Assembly: GCF_011762225.1 (NCBI RefSeq)
Contig: NZ_JAASQI010000002.1
Coordinates: forward strand, 496,001 to 560,000
Direction: 5' to 3'
DNA from: Pseudochelatococcus lubricantis
GTDB taxonomy: Bacteria > Pseudomonadota > Alphaproteobacteria > Rhizobiales > Beijerinckiaceae
Length of the DNA stretch: 64,000 bases
Each line of letters starts with the position of its first letter. Position 1 is the stretch's first letter. A program made the position numbers and the translations under genes. The notes below the pieces were generated by a model, which had not been told where the DNA came from, did no database searches, and saw nothing but the letters and a program-made list of their open reading frames with translations. This document shows positions 43,606 to 52,472 of this stretch, piece by piece.

Positions 43606-43622
43606 ATAATGCATGGTGCATT
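43606..43622. promoter_or_regulatory. Candidate GntR operator before the transporter operon
   Basis: ATAATGCAT (43606-43614) overlaps the inverted repeat AATGCA-TGG-TGCATT (43608-43622). The core TGCATGGTGCA resembles TGCATCATGCA in front of the gntR gene itself (51054-51064). Confidence 0.5.
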
Positions 43623-43808
43623 TTTTGTTGACCGATACGTCTGGTCGCAATAGCCTGCAAAAAAAGATTGGCAGACTGGCGGGGCGCGCTCGAAGAGGGA
43701 TAGCAGCGGTGCACGCCTTGCCGGGAGTCCATAACAATGCCGGGGAACAGCTCTTCGCTTCGATGAAAGCGCGGTTGTCCTAACGGCAGCTCGATGGGGA
43801 GGGAAACA

Positions 43809-45023
43809 ATGAAGGTGCATGTTCGAAAAAGTATTGTAGCCGCAGCTGCTCTGGCGCTGTCGGTTGGCGCGGCCTTCTCTGCCGGCGCCCAGCAGGTGGG
43901 GATAGACGAGCAAAAAAAGGTGGTGACTGTCGGCGCGTTCACGCCGGTGACCGGGCCGGTCCCGTTCTATTCCATCCTCACCCACGCCGCTGAAGCCCAT
44001 TTCAAGCATCAGAACGAGAACGGCGGCATCAAGGGCTGGACGGTGAATTACGTCACCTATGACGACGGCTATGATCCGGCCCGCAGCGTCGCCGTCACCC
44101 GCCAGCTCGTGGAGGACAACGGCGCCTTCGCCCTGGCGGCGTCGGTCGGTACTGCTACCAATACGGCGGTGATTCCCTATGCGAAAGAGGTCGGGCTGCC
44201 GATGATCGGGCCGATCGGCGGCGCGAGCGCGTTCTTCGTCGAGCGCAACGTGTTCCCGCTGCTGCCGGATTACGGCTGGTCGGCCGCTGCGAACGCGGAC
44301 TATGCTGTCAAGGAGCTAGGGCTCAAGAAGATCGCGCTACTGTGGGAGAACGACGAGCTGGGCAAGTCCGCCAAGCGCGGCTTCGACGCCTATATGGCCG
44401 AGCAGGGGCTGACGCCGGCCGAGTCCGTTTCCTTCGACGTCAAGACGACGAGCTTCAGTCCGCATATCCGTCGGGTTGCGAATGCGGGCGCAGAAGCGGT
44501 CATCCTGTTCGGATCGAACGCGAACCTCGCCGCCGCGCTGAAGGTCGCCGATCTTCAGGGACTCAATGTCAAATGGTTTGCCCCGTTCTTCACCGCGGAC
44601 CCGTCGACGTTCAAGCTGGCCGGCGATCTGCTGAACGGCACCTATTTCTCGTCCTGGCTGCTGCCGGTCTCAAGCGACGATGCGCAGGTCGCAGCGTACC
44701 GCGATGCCATCAAGAAGTATTATCCCGATGATCCCGTCGGCGTGTTCGGCCTCAACGGCTGGAGCAACGCGGCGGTGTTCTCCAAGGGATTCGAGGCCCT
44801 GCTCGACAGCGGCAAGCCGCTGACGCGCGAGAATCTGATCGCGGCGCTGGAAACGCTCGACAACGCCGCCGTCGGCGGCGCGCGCGGCGTATCCTTCCGT
44901 CCGGGTGACCATCGCGGCACCCGCCAGGAGGGCATCATCCAGGCGCAGAACGGGGAATTCGTCCTGGTGCGCGATTTCCGGCCGTATCCCACCGTGGTGT
45001 TCGACGCGACGACGGGCAACTGA
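43809..45023 (+). CDS. ABC transporter periplasmic substrate-binding protein (branched-chain amino acid type)
   Basis: A 404-residue periplasmic receptor. ATG 43809 is preferred over an in-frame start at 43794, with GGGGAGGG in front. The signal peptide is VRKSIVAAAALALSVGAAFS with cleavage expected after AGAQ. The mature protein has the type I periplasmic fold of LivJ/LivK-like receptors (VVTVGAFTPVTGPVPFYSIL, GGIKGWTVNYVTYDDGYDPA, LWENDELGKSAKRGFDAYMA). The ligand is unlikely to be an amino acid given the neighbours; a branched carboxylate is more likely (inference). First gene of the long operon. Confidence 0.92.
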   Translation: MKVHVRKSIVAAAALALSVGAAFSAGAQQVGIDEQKKVVTVGAFTPVTGPVPFYSILTHAAEAHFKHQNENGGIKGWTVNYVTYDDGYDPARSVAVTRQLVEDNGAFALAASVGTATNTAVIPYAKEVGLPMIGPIGGASAFFVERNVFPLLPDYGWSAAANADYAVKELGLKKIALLWENDELGKSAKRGFDAYMAEQGLTPAESVSFDVKTTSFSPHIRRVANAGAEAVILFGSNANLAAALKVADLQGLNVKWFAPFFTADPSTFKLAGDLLNGTYFSSWLLPVSSDDAQVAAYRDAIKKYYPDDPVGVFGLNGWSNAAVFSKGFEALLDSGKPLTRENLIAALETLDNAAVGGARGVSFRPGDHRGTRQEGIIQAQNGEFVLVRDFRPYPTVVFDATTGN

Positions 45024-45114
45024 GTGCGCTGACGCCGGGTGTGCAACGGGCGGGCGCGAGCTGGCTTTCCACGCTGGCTTTCAATGACGATTTTCAATTC
45101 ATGAGGAGATAGGA

Positions 45115-45864
45115 ATGGCCAACATTCCGGTTAGTGCTCCGGCGCGCCTTGACGGTCGCACCGCACTGGTCACCGGCGCCGCCGGCGGCATCGGCAGGGC
45201 GACGGCGCTCGCTCTCGCCGAGGCGGGGGCGACGGTAGTGGCGACCGACATAGTCGAGCACACGGATTTCGGCACGAGCGGCGTAAAGTACCGCAGGTAT
45301 GATGTGACCTCACGCGAAGAGACGCGCGCGACGGTGTCGTGGGTCCTCGACACGGTCGGTCGCATCGATGTTCTCGTGCTCTGCGCCGGGACGATCTCGC
45401 ACCGCTCCCTCACCGAAGCGACGGACGAGGAGTGGGGAGCGATCCTCGACGTGAACCTGATGGGCGTCGTCAACCCGTTGCGGGAGGTTTTTCCCGTCAT
45501 GATGGAGCAGGGGGCCGGCAAGATCGTGGCCCTCGGCTCGATCGCCGCGAAAATCGGCGGTGTCGCTTCGGGGCCGGCCTATATCGCCGCGAAGTCCGCG
45601 GTACACGGCCTCATGAAATGGGTTGCCAAGGCGGGCGCGCCGCATGGCGTGTTCGCGAGCGTCGTCGCGCCGGGGCCGGTGGAGACCCCGATGTGGCAGA
45701 CGGTTACGCAACGGGCCGCGCCGTCCCCGAACGGCAACGTGCCGCTCGGCCGTTTCGGCCAGCCCGAGGACGTGGCGCAGGCCATCCTTTTTCTGTGTTC
45801 ACCCGCGTCCAACTGGATCACCGGCACCGTTCTCGACGTGAACGGCGGCATGTTGATGGATTGA
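45115..45864 (+). CDS. Short-chain dehydrogenase/reductase
   Basis: A 249-residue classical SDR. ALVTGAAGGIGRATALALAE near residue 16 binds the cofactor, VLVLCAGTISHRSL corresponds to the NNAG segment, and the catalytic residues are Ser in LGSIAAKIGGVASG and Tyr-Lys in PAYIAAKSAVHG. The ending NWITGTVLDVNGGMLMD is standard. A ribosome site AGGAG precedes ATG 45115. The substrate is probably a hydroxyacid or alcohol intermediate of the pathway. Confidence 0.9.
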   Translation: MANIPVSAPARLDGRTALVTGAAGGIGRATALALAEAGATVVATDIVEHTDFGTSGVKYRRYDVTSREETRATVSWVLDTVGRIDVLVLCAGTISHRSLTEATDEEWGAILDVNLMGVVNPLREVFPVMMEQGAGKIVALGSIAAKIGGVASGPAYIAAKSAVHGLMKWVAKAGAPHGVFASVVAPGPVETPMWQTVTQRAAPSPNGNVPLGRFGQPEDVAQAILFLCSPASNWITGTVLDVNGGMLMD

Positions 45865-45868
45865 TGAT

Positions 45869-46789
45869 ATGAGCAACGCCGAGACGATTGGATTTATCGG
45901 ATTGGGCGTCATGGGCGGCCCGATGTGCCGCAACGTGGCGCTGAAGCACCCGTGCCGCGTCATCGCCTTCGATCTGTCGGCCGCGGCGCTGGAGGCCCTG
46001 GCGGACACGAAGGCCGAGCCGGCGACCTCGCCCGAAGCCCTGGCGGCTGAGGCCGACGTGATCTTCCTCTCCCTGCCCGGCGGGCCGCAGGTCGAGTCGG
46101 TCTGCCGAGAGGGGGCGGTGGCGACCCATGCCAAGGCGGGCGCTGTCGTGGTCGATCTGTCAACGACGCCCGTCGCTCTCGCCCGCGCCGTGGCGGCCGA
46201 TCTCGCCCGCAAGGGCATCGCCTTCGCGGATGCTCCCGTGGCGCGGACCCGTGAGGCGGCCCAGCGCGGCGAACTCAGCGTCATGGTCGGCGCGCCGCCG
46301 CCTGTCTTCGAGCGCATCAAGCCGCTGCTCGATTACATCGCGACCGATATTACCCACGGCGGCGATGTCGGCGCGGGTCAGGTTCTCAAGCTCGTCAACA
46401 ACATGCTGGTGTTCGAGAATGTCGTGACGCTGGCGGAGATGATCGTGCTGGGCGAGCGGGCCGGCGTGGCGCCCGAGGTGTTGCTCGATGCGGTGTCGAA
46501 AGGCTCCGGGGACAGCTTCGTGCTGCGCAATCACGGGCGCAAGTCGATGCTGCCGCGCGACTTTCCCGAGCGCTCCTTCCCGCCTGAATACGTGCTGAAG
46601 GACATCGATTACGTCTTCCAGCTCGCCCATGAGACGGGTGTGCCGCTGAAGGCGGCCGAGACCGTGCGCCGCTACTATCAGAAGGCGATCGAGAAGGGCC
46701 TGGGCGGACGCTACTTCCCCGGCGTCATCCGGCTCGTCGAGGACGCCACCATGGCGGAAGACGGGTCACAGGCCGGAGACGGATCATGA
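45869..46789 (+). CDS. 3-hydroxyisobutyrate dehydrogenase family oxidoreductase
   Basis: A 306-residue beta-hydroxyacid dehydrogenase. GFIGLGVMGGPMCRNVALKH binds NAD(P), DLSTTPVALARAVAADLARK matches the substrate motif, and the catalytic Lys lies in GAGQVLKLVNNMLVFENVVT. Family members oxidise 3-hydroxyisobutyrate, tartronate semialdehyde or related beta-hydroxyacids; which applies cannot be read from the sequence. It is 4 bases after the SDR and its ATGA overlaps the permease gene, so it is firmly in the operon. Confidence 0.9.
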   Translation: MSNAETIGFIGLGVMGGPMCRNVALKHPCRVIAFDLSAAALEALADTKAEPATSPEALAAEADVIFLSLPGGPQVESVCREGAVATHAKAGAVVVDLSTTPVALARAVAADLARKGIAFADAPVARTREAAQRGELSVMVGAPPPVFERIKPLLDYIATDITHGGDVGAGQVLKLVNNMLVFENVVTLAEMIVLGERAGVAPEVLLDAVSKGSGDSFVLRNHGRKSMLPRDFPERSFPPEYVLKDIDYVFQLAHETGVPLKAAETVRRYYQKAIEKGLGGRYFPGVIRLVEDATMAEDGSQAGDGS

Positions 46790-47697
46790 CTGTCATTGTC
46801 GAAACCGTCGGAAGTGTGTTGCGCGACCTGTTTCCGCTGATCTGGTCGGGCGTCATCACGGGCTGCCTCTACGCGCTGGGCGCGCTGGGGCTGGTGATGA
46901 TCTTCAAAAGCTCGCGGGTGGTGAACTTCTCCCACGGCAACGTGGCGGGCTTCGCGGCGTTTCTCGTCTATGGCTTTTCCAGCGGCCTGCTGCTTGAGCT
47001 TTCGTGGGGGGCGGCGGTGCTGCTCGCTGTCATTGCGGCGATCGCGATCGCGTTTGTGAGCTATGCCTTGATCGCGCCGCTGGTGTTCGAATCCGATCTC
47101 ACGGCCACCATCGCAACGCTGGGCGTCGGGCTTGTGGTGCAGGGTGCGACGCTGCTGATGTTCGGTGCGGATATCGTCAGCCTCGATCTGCCGGTGCCGC
47201 GCTTCAGCGCGTCCATCCTCGGACTACTGATAACCGGCTACGACCTGACGGTGCTGTTCGTCGCCGTGGTCACCATCGGCATCCTGTTCTTCGTCATCGA
47301 CTACACCAAGCTCGGCGTTGCCTTCCGCGCTATCTCCGACAACGCCTTCGCCGCCGAGGTGTGCGGCCTGAACCTGCGTTCGGTGCATCTTTTCGCGTGG
47401 TGCGTGGCGGCGATACTCGGCGTCGTCGGGGCTCTGCTCATCGTGCCTACGACATTCCTCAGCTCCACGACGGTCGCGACGTTCATGCTGCAGGCCTTCG
47501 CCGCCGCGGTGCTCGGCGGCTTCGCAAGCCTGCCGGGCAGTCTCGTGGGCGGTATCCTGATAGGCATCTTCATGAACCTGTTCACCTTTTACGTATCGCC
47601 GGAGTTCAGCAGCACCTTCCTGCTCGGCGTGATCCTGCTGGCGCTCAACATCTTCCCCAACGGGGCACTTGCGAAAGTGGGAGGGTCGCGTGTCTGA
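46786..47697 (+). CDS. Branched-chain-type ABC transporter permease (LivH-like)
   Basis: A 303-residue membrane protein with about eight helices. IWSGVITGCLYALGALGLVM near the N-terminus and SSRVVNFSHGNVAGFAAFL are the LivH signature. GVAFRAISDNAFAAEVCGLN is the cytoplasmic coupling loop, and VLGGFASLPGSLVGGILIGI closes. It pairs with the LivM-like protein. Overlaps on both sides show translational coupling. Confidence 0.93.
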   Translation: MTVIVETVGSVLRDLFPLIWSGVITGCLYALGALGLVMIFKSSRVVNFSHGNVAGFAAFLVYGFSSGLLLELSWGAAVLLAVIAAIAIAFVSYALIAPLVFESDLTATIATLGVGLVVQGATLLMFGADIVSLDLPVPRFSASILGLLITGYDLTVLFVAVVTIGILFFVIDYTKLGVAFRAISDNAFAAEVCGLNLRSVHLFAWCVAAILGVVGALLIVPTTFLSSTTVATFMLQAFAAAVLGGFASLPGSLVGGILIGIFMNLFTFYVSPEFSSTFLLGVILLALNIFPNGALAKVGGSRV

Positions 47698-48676
47698 GAG
47701 CGTCGTGCAATCCGGCCGCCCGGCTCGGTCGGGTTCCGACTGGCGGCTGCAGGCCGGCCAGTGGGCAACGCCGGTCCTCATCGCCGTGCTGGTATGCCTG
47801 CCGTTCGCCGTGACGGGTTCCTGGACCTATACATTGGGCGTCTGTTTCGCCAACAGTATTGGCGTGCTGGCGGTGAGCGTTCTGGTGCGCTACGGCGGCG
47901 AGGTGTCGATCGGACACAGCTTCTTTGCCGCAGTCGGAGCCTATTCCGTCGCCATCCTGGAGCATCGCCTCGGGGTATCGCTGCTTGTCGGGCTGCCCGT
48001 GGCGCTGGCGCTCGGGGTCGTATCCGGCATCTGCTTCGCCTGGCCGTCCAGAAGGCTTTCCGGCATCTATCTCGCGGTCTCGACCATGGCGCTCGCGCTG
48101 GCGCTGCCGGAGATCATCAACAACGCCGACGAATGGACCGGCGGCTTCGAGGGGCTCTATGTGTCGCGCCCCGTGGTGTCCGGTGTCGGCATGTCGCTGC
48201 AGCGCTACTACGCCGCGCTCGTCGTGCTCGTCGCCGTCACCTATGCGCTGGCCCGCCTTCGCCATTCGCGCCAGGGGCTGAAGCTGCTGCTCGCCCGTTC
48301 GCACCCTGCGGCCGCCGATGCGTTCGGCACGCGGCGAGTCTGGGCGCGGGTGAGCGTCATGGGCATCAGCGCCGGCATTGCCGCACTGTCGGGCGCGACG
48401 CTGGCCTTCGCAAGCTCGACCGTGTCGCCCAGCGGATTCACACTCTGGTCGGCGATTTTCCTGCTGGTGGGATCGGTCGTCAGCTTCTATGGGCTCACGC
48501 TGCCACGCGCGCTGATCGGCGGGGCCTTCCTCACGCTGGTGCCGCAGCTCCTGTCGGCGTCCGGTGCGTGGATCCCGGTTCTCTACGGTCTGGCGCTGCT
48601 CGCCGTCATTCTTTGCGGACATTATCTGCCGAAGATCGGCGGGATGATGCACCGTCGCGCGCGAGGTGTGTCATGA
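47690..48676 (+). CDS. Branched-chain-type ABC transporter permease (LivM-like)
   Basis: A 328-residue membrane protein. I use the GTG at 47690 (VSESVVQSGRPARSG), which overlaps the end of the LivH gene and has GGGAGGG in front; an upstream TTG in the same frame is less likely. LivM features: NSIGVLAVSVLVRYGGEVSI, SIGHSFFAAVGAYSVAIL, SGIYLAVSTMALALALPEII and LSGATLAFASSTVSPSGFTL. It is the second membrane subunit. Confidence 0.93.
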   Translation: MSESVVQSGRPARSGSDWRLQAGQWATPVLIAVLVCLPFAVTGSWTYTLGVCFANSIGVLAVSVLVRYGGEVSIGHSFFAAVGAYSVAILEHRLGVSLLVGLPVALALGVVSGICFAWPSRRLSGIYLAVSTMALALALPEIINNADEWTGGFEGLYVSRPVVSGVGMSLQRYYAALVVLVAVTYALARLRHSRQGLKLLLARSHPAAADAFGTRRVWARVSVMGISAGIAALSGATLAFASSTVSPSGFTLWSAIFLLVGSVVSFYGLTLPRALIGGAFLTLVPQLLSASGAWIPVLYGLALLAVILCGHYLPKIGGMMHRRARGVS

Positions 48677-49449
48677 ACGCTGATGCCGCGACCCTGCAGG
48701 GCAGGGGCATCTCCCTTTCGTTCGGTGGCATCAAGGTGCTCAAGGGGCTCGATGTCGAGTTTCGACCGGGCGAAATTACCGGGTTGATCGGGCCGAACGG
48801 CGCCGGCAAGACGAGCCTCTTCAATTGCCTGACCGGAGCCTACAGGCCGCAGGGCGGCACGATCACCTATGCCGGCGAGCCGCTCGGCGGCCTGTCACCT
48901 GCGGCCCGTGCCGGCAAGGGGATTGTCCGCAGTTTTCAGACGGTGGCTCTCTGCCCTGATCTTTCCGTGCTTGAGAACGTGATGATCGGCCTGTCACGCA
49001 AATTTCATGCGGGATGGCTTGATGCGTTCCTGCCCCTGCCGAGGGGGCGACGGGAGCGCAACGCCATGCGGGAGGCGGCGCTCGCCGCGCTGGCGGATCT
49101 GGGGCTGGCGGACGCGGCGGCGCTGATGCCCGGGCAGCTTCCGCCCGGCATGCAGCGGCTGGTCGAGATCGTGCGCGCCATCGTCGGGCGTCCGTCGGTG
49201 CTGCTCCTTGACGAACCGGCGGCGGGGCTCAACAACGCCGAGACGCGCGACCTGACACGGGCGCTGCGCAACCTCGCCACACCCGATCTCGTGATGGTGG
49301 TCGTCGAGCACGACATGGACCTCGTGATGTCGATCTGCGACCGCATCTACGTGCTCAACTTCGGGGAATTCGTCGCCTGCGGCACACCCGCGGCGGTGAG
49401 AAACGATCCCGAGGTCGTGCGCATCTACCTGGGGAGCGACGATGACTAG
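48673..49449 (+). CDS. ABC transporter ATP-binding protein (LivG-like)
   Basis: A 258-residue ATPase starting at ATG 48673, coupled by ATGA to the permease. Walker A is [20 protein letters not shown], the LivG-specific RSFQTVALCPDLSVLENVMI follows, the signature-like motif is LPPGMQRLVEIVRAI (an LSxGxQ variant with LPPGMQ), Walker B is LLLDEPAAGLN, and the switch His is in VVEHDMDLVMSICDR. The altered signature motif (PPG instead of SGG or SYG) is noteworthy but common in some LivG. Confidence 0.93.
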   Translation: MNADAATLQGRGISLSFGGIKVLKGLDVEFRPGEITGLIGPNGAGKTSLFNCLTGAYRPQGGTITYAGEPLGGLSPAARAGKGIVRSFQTVALCPDLSVLENVMIGLSRKFHAGWLDAFLPLPRGRRERNAMREAALAALADLGLADAAALMPGQLPPGMQRLVEIVRAIVGRPSVLLLDEPAAGLNNAETRDLTRALRNLATPDLVMVVVEHDMDLVMSICDRIYVLNFGEFVACGTPAAVRNDPEVVRIYLGSDDD

Positions 49450-50176
49450 CCTGCTCACTGTGCGCAATCTCTCCGTCTATTACGGCGCCAAGGCCCAGGC
49501 GGCCGAGCGCGTGTCGTTCGACGTGGGCACCGGTTCCGTCGTGGCGCTGCTTGGCGCCAACGGCGCGGGCAAGTCATCGATCATGAAGGCCGTCGCCGGT
49601 CTCGTGCCCGCCACGGGCGAGATCACCTTCGACGGCGAGCCGGTGCAGTCCCTGCCGGCGCGCCAGCGGGTGCAGGCAGGCATCGTCTATGTGCCCGAAG
49701 GCCGCGAGATCGTGGGGAATCTGACCGTGCGCGAGAACCTCGTGCTCGGCGGCTATCACGTTCCGGGAGTGGCCCGGCGCGCGCGCATCGACATGGTGCT
49801 CGACATGTTTCCCGAAATCGCCAACAAGGCCGACGGCCCGGCGTGGCGGCTCAGCGGTGGCGAGCAGCAGATGCTCGCCATTGGCCGTGGTCTGATGGCC
49901 GGCCCGCGCCTGCTGCTTCTCGACGAGCCTTCGCTCGGGCTGGCGCCGCTGCTGGTGCACCGTGTGTTCGAGCGGCTGGCGACCATTCGCCGGGAGACGC
50001 ATCTTGCCATCGTGCTCGTCGAACAGAATCTGCGCATGACGATGCGGCTGTGCGACGAGGTCCATTTCCTGCGCAGCGGACGGATCGTGGGGTGGCGCCG
50101 CGCGCAGGACCTGAAGGGCGAAGCCGCGCGCCAGGAGGCGATCGACGCCTATCTAGGCGCGACGGCCTCCCATTGA
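49442..50176 (+). CDS. ABC transporter ATP-binding protein (LivF-like)
   Basis: A 244-residue ATPase. Walker A is ALLGANGAGKSSIMKAVAGL, YVPEGREIVGNLTVRENLVL is the LivF hallmark, the signature is LSGGEQQMLAIGRGLM, and Walker B is LLLLDEPSLGLAPLLVHRVF. It completes a five-protein LIV-type transporter (receptor, two permeases, two ATPases). Confidence 0.94.
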   Translation: MTSLLTVRNLSVYYGAKAQAAERVSFDVGTGSVVALLGANGAGKSSIMKAVAGLVPATGEITFDGEPVQSLPARQRVQAGIVYVPEGREIVGNLTVRENLVLGGYHVPGVARRARIDMVLDMFPEIANKADGPAWRLSGGEQQMLAIGRGLMAGPRLLLLDEPSLGLAPLLVHRVFERLATIRRETHLAIVLVEQNLRMTMRLCDEVHFLRSGRIVGWRRAQDLKGEAARQEAIDAYLGATASH

Positions 50177-50214
50177 GCGGGGCGCATCAAGCGAGGAAGC
50201 CAGCGGGGTCAGCC

Positions 50215-51045
50215 ATGTCCGAAGCATCAGACAATCGCACCGAGTACGAAATCTTCGCCATCCGTTACGGCACGAATGCGCGGCGCGTGCGCGGCCAGAA
50301 TTTCATTCTCGAAACGCAACCCGACGAGCCGCAGGTGCTCGACTTCTACTATTGGGTCCTGAAGAGCGGCGAGAGCGTGATCGTCGTCGACACGGGAATG
50401 CATCCCGACAAGGCCGAGCGCCACGGACATGGCATTCTCCTGCATCCGGTCGAGGCGCTGCGACACCTCGGCGTCGCGCCCGAAGGCGTCGAGACGGTGA
50501 TTCTGACCCACGCGCATTACGACCACATCGGCCATCTCGATGCCTTTCCCAAGGCGCAGTTTTTCATGCAGGCGCGGGAGATGGCCTACGTCACCGGCCC
50601 CTGGATGGAAAAGCCGTGGTTCCGCCGCGCCTATGAGCCAGACGAAATCGCCCGCCTCGTCCATCTGCTGCATGCCGGACGGCTCGCGCTGCACGGCCTT
50701 GACCGGACGATCGCCGACGGCGTGTCGGTGCATTGGGTCGGCGGCCATTGCGACGGGCAGGAGATCGTCCGCGTGCGCACGGCGCGCGGCTGGGTCGTGC
50801 TGGCGTCGGACGCGCTGCACTACTACGAGGAATACGAGCGCGGCGTTCCGTTCGCCGTCGCCTTCAACCTGTCCGACATGATCGCGGCGCACGACCGCAT
50901 CAGGGAACTCGCCGACAGCGACGATCACGTCATCCCCGCGCATGATCCCCGCATCGCCGCTTTTTATCCAGCCGCCGGGCCGGGGCTTGAGGACCGGGTG
51001 GTGCGCGTCGACCTCGCTCCCGCCTCTTCGACGGAATCCCGATGA
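50215..51045 (+). CDS. Metallo-beta-lactamase-fold hydrolase (AHL-lactonase-like)
   Basis: A 276-residue hydrolase of the lactonase/N-acyl homoserine lactonase family. The zinc motif HxHxDH is present as LTHAHYDHIGHLDAFPKAQF, followed by VHWVGGHCDGQEIV (the third metal His), ASDALHYYEEYERGVP (bridging Asp) and VIPAHDPRIAAFYP (the last His). All metal ligands are in place. It probably opens a lactone or thioester of a pathway compound rather than acting on quorum signals, given the operon, but that is inference. A GAGGAAG ribosome site precedes the ATG at 50215. Confidence 0.88.
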   Translation: MSEASDNRTEYEIFAIRYGTNARRVRGQNFILETQPDEPQVLDFYYWVLKSGESVIVVDTGMHPDKAERHGHGILLHPVEALRHLGVAPEGVETVILTHAHYDHIGHLDAFPKAQFFMQAREMAYVTGPWMEKPWFRRAYEPDEIARLVHLLHAGRLALHGLDRTIADGVSVHWVGGHCDGQEIVRVRTARGWVVLASDALHYYEEYERGVPFAVAFNLSDMIAAHDRIRELADSDDHVIPAHDPRIAAFYPAAGPGLEDRVVRVDLAPASSTESR

Positions 51046-51053
51046 TGAAAGAT

Positions 51054-51064
51054 TGCATCATGCA
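51054..51064. promoter_or_regulatory. TGCATCATGCA motif before gntR
   Basis: TGCATCATGCA lies 51 bases upstream of the gntR start and resembles TGCATGGTGCA at 43610-43620. It is a candidate autoregulatory site of the GntR protein. Confidence 0.35.
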
Positions 51065-51114
51065 GGATTATCCAGTCTATTCCTTGTCGGCCATATGCGA
51101 GGAAGGGCAACAAG

Positions 51115-51750
51115 TTGAGGCATCAGACGAAGGAAGAGCGGGTCGCGGACTACCTGCGGGAAGGTATCATATCTGGGCGTTTCCCGCGCGGATCGAAGCT
51201 CAAGCAGGCGGAACTCGCCGAGAAGATCGGCACGAGCATCACGCCGGTGCGCGAGGCGATCAAGCTGCTGGAGGCGGAAGGATTCGTGCTGGGCTCGTCG
51301 CACCGGGGTGCGGTGGTGGCACCGTTCGACATCCACGCCACCGAGGAGATCGTGGACTTACGCATGATGCTCGAATCCAAGCTGGTCCTTGCCGCTCTCG
51401 CCCGCCTCACGCCGCAGCATCTGGAGGAGTTGCGCGAGCTTCAGCGCCAGATCGAGGAAGCGGCGAAGAAAGACGACCGCGAGGCGGTCCGCGTCATCAA
51501 CTACCGTTTTCACGAGCTGATCTACATGGCCGCGGAGCTGCCGCAGACATTGCGTTTCGTCCGCATCCTGTGGGCGCGCTATCCCTTCGATCTCATCAAC
51601 CGGCTGGACAACCGGATCGAGCGCGCCTCGATCGAGCATCGGGAAATGCTGAGCGCGCTCATTGTGCGCGACGAAGCCGCGCTGCTCGTGGCGCTGCGCA
51701 TGCACATCCGCGCCGGCTGGGACGAATTCAAGGCGAGCTACACGGACTAG
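51115..51750 (+). CDS. GntR/FadR-type transcriptional regulator
   Basis: A 211-residue regulator. The winged helix-turn-helix is VADYLREGIISGRFPRGSKL then EKIGTSITPVREAIKLLEAE; the C-terminal all-helical FCD domain (about 80-205) contains LRMMLESKLVLAALARL, RVINYRFHELIYMAAELP and IEHREMLSALIVRDEAALLV, with the usual metal-binding Asp/His positions only partly obvious. It starts at a TTG (51115) behind GAGGAAGGG. It is the only regulator inside the catabolic gene set and therefore the likely controller of the ATAATGCAT sites. Confidence 0.88.
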   Translation: MRHQTKEERVADYLREGIISGRFPRGSKLKQAELAEKIGTSITPVREAIKLLEAEGFVLGSSHRGAVVAPFDIHATEEIVDLRMMLESKLVLAALARLTPQHLEELRELQRQIEEAAKKDDREAVRVINYRFHELIYMAAELPQTLRFVRILWARYPFDLINRLDNRIERASIEHREMLSALIVRDEAALLVALRMHIRAGWDEFKASYTD

Positions 51751-51832
51751 GGCAGGGCGATCCTAGCCCTCCGTTGCCGGACTCCGCCTTGCCCTCATTC
51801 CCCACAAGGGACGTCAAACCAAGGAGCCGACA

Positions 51833-52411
51833 ATGCCTTCCGACACGATTCTGCTCGTCATGGACATGATCAACGACCTGGTGCATCCCGACGGTGCCGG
51901 AGCCCGGACCTATGTGCCCAGATGCAGGGAGCGCGACGTTTACCGCAATACGGCGCACGCCATTGCCCGCGCCCGCGAGGCGGGCATCCGGATCGGCTAT
52001 GTGCGCGTCGGCTTTTCGCCCGATTACCGGGAATGCCCGCCCGCCTCGCCGGTCTTCTCCCGCGCCAGGGACAACGGCCTTTTCAAGCTCGGCACCTGGG
52101 GCACGGAAGTCTACGCGGACTTCGCGCCGCAGGACGGGGATGCGGATATCGTCAAGCATCGCGTCAGCCCCTTCTACGGCACGCCGCTTGAGCCGCTTCT
52201 GAGCGCGCAGGGCATCAGGCGGCTGCTGCTGACCGGGGTGTCGACGAACGGCGTCGTGCAGGCGGCGGCGCGCGAAGGCCATGACCGCGATTTCCACTGC
52301 GTTGTGCTGGAAGATTGCTGCGCTGGCGCGACCGATGACGAGCACGCCTTTGCGCTGGCGGGTGTCCGCCGCTTCGCCGAGGTGACGACGGCCGCCGAAT
52401 TCAGGATCTAG
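51833..52411 (+). CDS. Isochorismatase-family hydrolase with Val in place of the catalytic Cys
   Basis: A 192-residue isochorismatase fold. The catalytic Asp is in LLVMDMINDLVHPDG and the Lys in ADIVKHRVSPFYGTPLEPLL. The nucleophile position, normally TNxCV, reads STNGVVQAAAREGHDRDFHC, so the Cys is Val. The enzyme therefore cannot be a standard cysteine amidohydrolase. It may act like the isochorismatase branch or be inactive. GGAGCC-type spacing before ATG 51833 is acceptable. It ends the transporter/regulator block. Confidence 0.85.
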   Translation: MPSDTILLVMDMINDLVHPDGAGARTYVPRCRERDVYRNTAHAIARAREAGIRIGYVRVGFSPDYRECPPASPVFSRARDNGLFKLGTWGTEVYADFAPQDGDADIVKHRVSPFYGTPLEPLLSAQGIRRLLLTGVSTNGVVQAAAREGHDRDFHCVVLEDCCAGATDDEHAFALAGVRRFAEVTTAAEFRI

Positions 52412-52458
52412 AGCGTGTTTCGATCAGATATAATTATCTGATCGATCAGCATTCGCTC
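52411..52458. repeat. Nested palindrome (repeat-type hairpin)
   Basis: GATCAGATA (52422-52430) and TATCTGATC (52435-52443) are perfect inverted arms around TAAT, framed by GAGCG and CGCTC at 52411 and 52454. The layout resembles the GATCAGAT/ATCTGATC intergenic repeats common in Hyphomicrobiales genomes. Confidence 0.55.
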
Positions 52459-52472
52459 AAAATAATAAATAT

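Larger units (their letters stand above)
43222..43808. promoter_or_regulatory. Long divergent control region with ATAATGCAT motifs
   Basis: About 590 bases between the CoA-transferase gene and the substrate-binding-protein gene, with no gene seen. ATAATGCAT occurs as a direct repeat at 43282-43290 and 43296-43304 near the CoA-transferase. It occurs again at 43606-43614, overlapping the inverted repeat AATGCA-TGG-TGCATT (43608-43622), about 190 bases before the transporter gene. A second inverted repeat (TTTGCGCCTGC-type near 43450) is possible but imperfect. Confidence 0.6.

Noticed and set aside
50215-51045. Quorum-quenching role of the lactonase-like protein
   Set aside because: Family resemblance alone does not fix the substrate, and the operon context points to a catabolic lactone or ester instead.
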